DNA from: an uncultured Campylobacter sp.
GTDB taxonomy: Bacteria; Campylobacterota; Campylobacteria; Campylobacterales; Campylobacteraceae
Assembly (NCBI RefSeq): GCF_905371695.1
Contig: NZ_CAJPMA010000098.1
Coordinates: forward strand, 1-5,553
Reading direction: 5' to 3'
Length of the DNA: 5,553 nt
Shown piece after piece: positions 3,977-5,553 of the stretch. The notes beneath the pieces were generated by a model that was given only the letters and a program-made list of their open reading frames with translations, did no database searches and was not told where the DNA came from. Every line of letters begins with the position of its first letter. Within the stretch, counting starts at the first letter, position 1. The position numbers and the translations under genes were made by a program.

Positions 3977-5553
3977 TCGACGAGATACGCTCGCTGCCCG
4001 CCGCGCCCGGCGTCTATCAGTATTTCGACGCGCAAAATCGCCTACTTTACGTAGGAAAGGCTAAAATTTTAAAAAACCGCGTAAAAAGCTATTTTAGCTT
4101 TACGCCGCTCCTCGCGCCGAGCCCCAAAGTAAGCCCTCGCATACGCAAAATGATAAGCGAAGCCGTCCATCTTGAATACATCGTAACAAACTCCGAAGCC
4201 GACGCGCTAATCTTAGAAAATTCCTTCATCAAGCAGCTAAAACCCAAATACAACATATTACTTCGCGACGACAAAACCTACCCTTATATTTTCGTAAATT
4301 TAAACGACGAATTTCCGCGTTTTGAGATTACTCGAAGAGTAGTAAAAGGCGCTAATATACGTTATTTCGGACCGTATTTTAGCGGAGCGGGCGAGCTGAT
4401 AAACGCGCTTTATTTAAATTTTAACCTAGTTCAAAAAAAGGGCTGTTTAAAGGATAAAAAAGCCTGTCTTTTTTACCAGATCGGCCGCTGCAACGCGCCT
4501 TGCGAGGGTAAAATTTCAAGCGAGGATTACGCTAAAATTTTAAAAGACGCCACGGCTGCGCTGCAAAATCCAAGCCTGCTAATCCCGCGCCTAAACGAGC
4601 TAATGATAAACTTCGCAAACGCCGAAAATTTCGAACAAGCGGCAGCCGTGCGCGACCAGATAGAAACGCTAAAAAATATCCAAACCAAGGTAGAAGTCGA
4701 TCTTGCGCGCTTGGAGGATTTTGAAGCCTATGCGGTCGTAAGCGCGAAAAATATGCTCTGCGCGGCTCGTTTTAGCGTGCAAGGCGGCAAGATTAACGGC
4801 GTAAAAACGACGGTGGCCGCGCTTAAAGACGGCGACGAGGATAGTATTAATGAAGCTTATCGCCACGTTATTTTAGAGAGTTTCCCGCAAGATCAGCCCG
4901 TAATTACGAGTAAAATTTACGTTTTTGAAGATTTTGAAGACGCCGCATTGGTGGAAGAAATTTTAAACGAGCGGCACGGACGAAAATTTAGCATCTCCCG
5001 CCCTAAAATCGGCGAAAAACGTAAAATTTGCGAGATCGCCGCTAAAAACGCCGAGGTTAGTATCGACAAATATTTAAAAACCCACGACGACGCGATTTTA
5101 GAGCTTATCGCCGAGTATTTTTCGCTATCGCACGTTCCTTACGTTATCGAAGCGTTTGATAACTCGCATTTATTCGGAGAGGCCACCGTGGGCGCGATGG
5201 TGCGCTGGTCGCACGGCGCGTGGGACAAGGACGGATACCGCCGCATGCATCTAAGCGCAAAAAACGACTACGACCAGATGCGCGAACAGCTAACCGCGCG
5301 GGCTTTACGCTTTGATAAGCTTAGTCCGCCCGATCTTTGGGTTATCGACGGAGGCGAGGCGCTATTAAATTTAGCGCTTGAAATTTTAGCAAGCAGCGGC
5401 GCGAACGTGGACGTGATCGCTATTTCAAAAGAAAAAATAGACGCCAAAGCCCACCGCGCAAAAGGGGCAGCGAAAGATAAAATTTATACGCAAAAGGGCA
5501 AATTCACGCTAAACGCGGACGATAAAAAATTGCAGTTTTTTCAGCGCCTTCGC
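3970..5553 (+). CDS. uvrC: UvrABC excinuclease subunit C, cut off by the right edge
   Basis: Nuclease subunit of nucleotide excision repair that makes both incisions around a lesion marked by UvrA/UvrB. 528 codons are present, of about 600 expected. The N-terminal GIY-YIG nuclease has GVY (Tyr17), YVGKA (Tyr27, Lys30), Arg37, Glu83 and Asn95, spaced as in characterised UvrC. A four-cysteine cluster Cys159, Cys166, Cys174, Cys178 matches the iron-sulfur site described for E. coli UvrC. The UvrB-interacting UVR motif is at about 215-240 (NFEQAAAVRDQIETL). The RNase H-like second nuclease has FDNSH (Asp397) and VIDGG (Asp460). The window ends at FFQRLR, just before the conserved DExHRFA region with the third catalytic residue, and the C-terminal helix-hairpin-helix domain is missing only because of the edge. 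The start ATG overlaps the preceding gene by 7 nt and has no strong ribosome site, so coupling is likely. Confidence 0.96.
   Translation, partial: MLIDEIRSLPAAPGVYQYFDAQNRLLYVGKAKILKNRVKSYFSFTPLLAPSPKVSPRIRKMISEAVHLEYIVTNSEADALILENSFIKQLKPKYNILLRDDKTYPYIFVNLNDEFPRFEITRRVVKGANIRYFGPYFSGAGELINALYLNFNLVQKKGCLKDKKACLFYQIGRCNAPCEGKISSEDYAKILKDATAALQNPSLLIPRLNELMINFANAENFEQAAAVRDQIETLKNIQTKVEVDLARLEDFEAYAVVSAKNMLCAARFSVQGGKINGVKTTVAALKDGDEDSINEAYRHVILESFPQDQPVITSKIYVFEDFEDAALVEEILNERHGRKFSISRPKIGEKRKICEIAAKNAEVSIDKYLKTHDDAILELIAEYFSLSHVPYVIEAFDNSHLFGEATVGAMVRWSHGAWDKDGYRRMHLSAKNDYDQMREQLTARALRFDKLSPPDLWVIDGGEALLNLALEILASSGANVDVIAISKEKIDAKAHRAKGAAKDKIYTQKGKFTLNADDKKLQFFQRLR

Noticed and set aside
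4060..4510. UvrC GIY-YIG domain as a possible mobile homing endonuclease
   Set aside because: The domain is followed by the iron-sulfur cysteines, UVR motif and RNase H-like domain in one frame, so it is ordinary UvrC.
4089..4866. Minus-strand frames 4089-4274 and 4669-4866 inside uvrC
   Set aside because: Both are antisense to intact UvrC sequence with recognisable motifs, and neither has a ribosome site or plausible product.
1..5553. Many copies of TAAAATTT/AAATTTTA and frequent CTAG
   Set aside because: These words are scattered through coding sequence in different frames without regular spacing. They look like codon and base bias of this lineage, not a repeat family or uptake signal.
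1..5553. CRISPR array, insertion sequence, tRNA or phage genes
   Set aside because: No regularly spaced repeats, transposase motifs, terminal inverted repeats, tRNA arms or phage-like proteins were seen.

Overview
The window looks like chromosomal DNA from a Campylobacter or close Campylobacterota relative. The reasons are protein character (GuaA, UvrC and a small DUF721-like protein all read as Campylobacter-type), the frequent AAATTTTA/TAAAATTT words, and the gene pair placed divergently from guaA. The moderately GC-rich codon use fits the oral clade (showae/rectus/curvus/gracilis type) better than C. jejuni, but the species is inference.

Layout. Bases 1-54 may hold the last codons of a plus-strand gene entering from the left. 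Bases 55-408 have no convincing gene, but they contain several inverted repeats, some probably forming the end of the leftward transcript. The leftward (minus) block is, in order of transcription, a previously hidden small lipoprotein gene (3535-3374), nhaD (3305-1944, Na+/H+ antiporter) and guaA (1944-409, GMP synthase). nhaD and guaA are joined by a TAATG stop/start overlap. The rightward (plus) block is a 156-aa DUF721/DciA-like protein (3506-3976), overlapped by 7 nt by uvrC (from 3970), which runs off the right edge after 528 codons.

How the genes relate. The rightward pair concerns DNA replication and repair: a possible helicase-loader-type protein coupled to the UvrABC nuclease subunit. 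The leftward pair is guanine nucleotide synthesis coupled to an inner-membrane sodium/proton antiporter, an association with no obvious metabolic logic. The two blocks diverge around 3500, where the 5' end of the lipoprotein frame overlaps the 5' end of the DUF721-like gene on the opposite strand.

No CRISPR array, transposon, phage or defence system was seen. The most striking observation is that the glutaminase nucleophile of GuaA, normally the Cys of a G-I/V-C-Y-G-M-Q motif, reads Phe (TTC at 1701-1699), while the rest of the protein is intact. Either this is a GMP synthase that must use free ammonia, or it is a one-base sequence error. The next most useful result is the unannotated 53-aa lipoprotein.
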